DNA of 7,715 nucleotides from the NCBI GenBank assembly GCA_031551885.1, contig JAVBMX010000077.1, positions 1-7,715 on the forward strand. The letters are read 5' to 3'. The translations under genes were made by a program, and so were the position numbers. This document shows, piece after piece, positions 5,919-7,715 of this stretch; position 1 is the stretch's first letter; the number at the start of each line of letters is the position of its first letter. This DNA comes from Frigididesulfovibrio sp031551885. Lineage in GTDB: Bacteria > Desulfobacterota > Desulfovibrionia > Desulfovibrionales > Desulfovibrionaceae. The notes beneath the pieces were generated by a model that did not search any database, was not told where the DNA came from, and worked only from the letters and a program-made list of their open reading frames with translations.

Positions 5919-6046
5919 CTCATCCGGCGGGAAGTCGGATGGACGCCGGAGGTCTTCCGACGGTGCCCGAAGGGCGAGGCGCAGGACGCGCCGAGTCAAT
6001 CAACCCCCTTGCGGGGAGGCTTGGAGGTGCCGCCCGCGTTGTTATA

Positions 6047-6060
6047 AGGCAACATTGCCT
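6047..6060. promoter_or_regulatory. Small palindrome next to a TTATAA box upstream of gltX
   Basis: AGGCAA-CA-TTGCCT has two 6-base complementary arms and directly follows TTATAA (6042-6047), which could be a -10 element for gltX. The best -35 candidate, TTGGAG (6021-6026), has only a 15-base spacer. The site is a candidate promoter/operator only. Confidence 0.25.
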
Positions 6061-6166
6061 GCAGCGCGAAAGTGCTGTCGGCCGGTTTACTTATGCAGCC
6101 CTGTTTGCGCCCCTCCAATGAAGTAATTCCTCCAACCCAACATAACCTTCCCTTTTCGAGGATTCC

Positions 6167-7564
6167 ATGAGCACTCCCGTCGTCACCCGCTTCGCGCCCA
6201 GCCCCACCGGTCACCTGCACATCGGCGGCGCGCGCACGGCCATTTTCAGTTGGCTCTTTGCCAAGCATTTCAACGGCCGCTTTGTTCTGCGCATTGAAGA
6301 CACCGACATCGAGCGCTCCAAGCAGGAGTACACCGACTCCATCCTGGCCTCCATGTCGCGCCTGGGCCTGACCTGGGACGGCGACGAGGTATACCAGACC
6401 CAACGCTTCGACCTGTACAACCAGTATATCGACCGTCTTCTGGATACCGGCCACGCCTACCGGTGCGAGTGTTCCCCGGAGGAAGTCGAAGCCATGCGCG
6501 AAAAAGCCCGGGCCGAAGGCGCCAAGCCCCGCTACGACGGCCGCTGTCGCTGCCGGGCACTCGGCCCCGGTCCCGGCCGGGTGGTGCGCTTGATGGCACC
6601 CACCGAAGGCCGGATCGTCTTCAACGACCTGTTCAAAGGCCATATCGCCGTGGACGCCTCGGAGCTGGACGACATGATCCTGCGCCGGGCGGACGGCGCG
6701 CCCACCTATAATCTGGCCGTGGTGGTGGACGACATTGAAATGGGCATCAGCCACGTGATTCGGGGCGACGACCACGTCAACAACACCCCCAAGCAAATTC
6801 TCATCTATCAGGCCCTGGGCGCGCCCCTGCCGATCTTCGGCCATGTGCCGATGATCCTCGGCCCGGACAAGCAGAAGCTTTCCAAGCGCCACGGGGCCAA
6901 AGCCGTCATCGAGTACGACAAAGACGGTCTTTTGCCCGAGGCCCTGGTCAACTACCTGGCCCGCCTGGGCTGGAGCCACGGCGACCAGGAAATCTTCAGC
7001 ATGGACGAGTTGATCCAATTCTTCGACGGCGCGGGCCTTTCCGCTTCCCCGGCCTGTTTCGACCCGGAGAAGCTCCTCTGGGTCAACGCCCAGCATCTGC
7101 GGGCCAAGTCGCCCGAAGAGATCTTGCCCCTGTTGCCGCCCTTTCTGGAAGCCGAAGGTCTGCCTGCGGCCGACACGACCCTGATTCTTCGGCTCATCCC
7201 GCTGCTCCAGCCCCGGGCCCAGACCCTGGTGGACATGGCGGCCGGTATGCGGCCCCTGCTCACCCCGGCCGCCGATCTTGCCTACGATCCGGCCGCCGTG
7301 GCCAAGGCCTTGACCCCGGAAGTTCGCGCCCACATCGCGGCCATCGCCGCCGCCTTCGCCGCCCTGCCCGCCTTTGACCGCGATGCCGTGCACGATGCCG
7401 TCCAGGCCTATGTGGAAAGTAACGGTCTGAAGTTCAAAGCCGTGGCCCCCGGTCTGCGCGTGGCCCTGCTGGGGTCCACCGGCGGCCCGGACCTCATGGA
7501 CGCCATGGCCGCCCTCGGCAAGGCCGAAGTTGTGGCGAGGCTGGAACGGGCACAGGGAATGTAA
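6167..7564 (+). CDS. gltX: Glutamyl-tRNA synthetase
   Basis: Class I aminoacyl-tRNA synthetase that joins glutamate to tRNA(Glu) in the cytoplasm; 465 residues, the normal bacterial length. The ATP site is seen in RFAPSPTGHLHIGGARTA (8-25, the HIGH-type motif at 18-21) and in KLSKRHG (237-243, the KMSKS-type loop). The Rossmann core block RIEDTDIERSK (42-52) and VIRGDDHVNNTPKQ (197-210) are also typical. The zinc-binding insertion is present as C100-x-C102 and C127-x-C129; in E. coli the fourth ligand is a His, here a Cys. The C-terminal helical anticodon-binding half (about 320-465) is complete, ending with the LK-F-K-x-VAPGLRVALLGSTGGPDL block. GAGG, 5 bases ahead of the ATG, supports the start. 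It is likely transcribed on its own. Whether the enzyme also charges tRNA(Gln) cannot be told from this window. Confidence 0.97.
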   Translation: MSTPVVTRFAPSPTGHLHIGGARTAIFSWLFAKHFNGRFVLRIEDTDIERSKQEYTDSILASMSRLGLTWDGDEVYQTQRFDLYNQYIDRLLDTGHAYRCECSPEEVEAMREKARAEGAKPRYDGRCRCRALGPGPGRVVRLMAPTEGRIVFNDLFKGHIAVDASELDDMILRRADGAPTYNLAVVVDDIEMGISHVIRGDDHVNNTPKQILIYQALGAPLPIFGHVPMILGPDKQKLSKRHGAKAVIEYDKDGLLPEALVNYLARLGWSHGDQEIFSMDELIQFFDGAGLSASPACFDPEKLLWVNAQHLRAKSPEEILPLLPPFLEAEGLPAADTTLILRLIPLLQPRAQTLVDMAAGMRPLLTPAADLAYDPAAVAKALTPEVRAHIAAIAAAFAALPAFDRDAVHDAVQAYVESNGLKFKAVAPGLRVALLGSTGGPDLMDAMAALGKAEVVARLERAQGM

Positions 7565-7581
7565 GAGGAATTGAAGAGAAT

Positions 7582-7715
<134 letters not shown>

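Larger units (their letters stand above)
5713..6166. other. Non-coding stretch packed with inverted repeats between the ABC operon and gltX
   Basis: No convincing gene is present here; short open frames on both strands show no recognisable motif and run straight through the palindromes. Visible stems in order: 5791-5824 (GGTGCC with GGCACC, extended by GCC/GGC past one mismatch), 5829-5851, 5853-5918, CATCCG 5921-5926 with CGGATG 5936-5941, GTCGGA 5934-5939 with TCCGAC 5956-5961 (these last two are mutually exclusive), GCCC-GAA-GGGC 5965-5975, GGCGC 5978-5982 with GCGCC 5988-5992, CCCC 6004-6007 with GGGG 6013-6016, and AGGCAA-CA-TTGCCT 6047-6060. One or more stems may end the ABC transcript, but none has a proper T run. 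The last 100 bases should also contain the gltX promoter. Confidence 0.8.

Noticed and set aside
5721..6126. Short open frames on both strands in the palindrome cluster
   Set aside because: They run straight through the inverted repeats, have no motif and no good RBS, and look like chance frames.
5713..6166. T-box riboswitch or other known leader for gltX
   Set aside because: No T-box core sequence, no terminator with T run ahead of gltX, and the lineage is not one that commonly uses this control.
5996..7393. Long open frame on the minus strand opposite gltX
   Set aside because: It is the antisense shadow of a clear GC-rich gltX gene. Its product is rich in Gly, Gln, His and Val with no known motif.

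Overview
The window looks like a piece of a GC-rich, Gram-negative, probably anaerobic bacterial genome, most likely a Desulfovibrio-like member of the Desulfobacterota. That placement is an inference from overall protein character (GluRS, Fur, polar amino-acid ABC proteins), high GC and the style of the intergenic palindromes; no rRNA or other marker gene is present to fix it. The right edge is a 134-nt pure G run, which looks like a sequencing or assembly artefact at a contig end rather than biology.

Layout. 1-138: the 3' tail of an IS5-family transposase and its probable right end. 140-1161: an IS481-family insertion sequence with clear 27-bp terminal inverted repeats (24/27 identical) and CTAG on both sides, inserted exactly at the IS5 end. 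Its transposase keeps the DDE triad but is frameshifted just after the catalytic Glu. 1193-1233: a perfect 17-bp stem that serves as the terminator of a leftward unit. That unit is a Fur-family regulator (2558-2118) followed by a small two-TM protein with a Cache-like extracytoplasmic domain and no output domain (1992-1249). Divergent from fur is a rightward polar amino-acid ABC importer operon: binding protein (2750-3514), permease (3596-4270), ATPase (4283-5047), second permease (5041-5712). A 450-bp non-coding stretch (5713-6166) packed with inverted repeats follows, then gltX (glutamyl-tRNA synthetase, 6167-7564) and the poly-G end.

How the genes relate. The four ABC genes encode a complete importer: a secreted periplasmic receptor, two HisM/GlnP-type membrane subunits (a possible heterodimer) and a GlnQ/HisP-type ATPase. 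A strong hairpin between the receptor gene and the first permease gene fits the usual excess of receptor over membrane parts. gltX is a housekeeping gene with its own RBS and is separated from the importer by the palindrome cluster. The Fur protein is a metal-responsive repressor; its link to the Cache-like protein is only by position.

I found no convincing new multi-gene system. The most worthwhile leads are the intergenic palindrome cluster (especially the 20-bp perfect stem with a 3-nt loop), the output-less Cache protein beside fur, and the nested IS junction.
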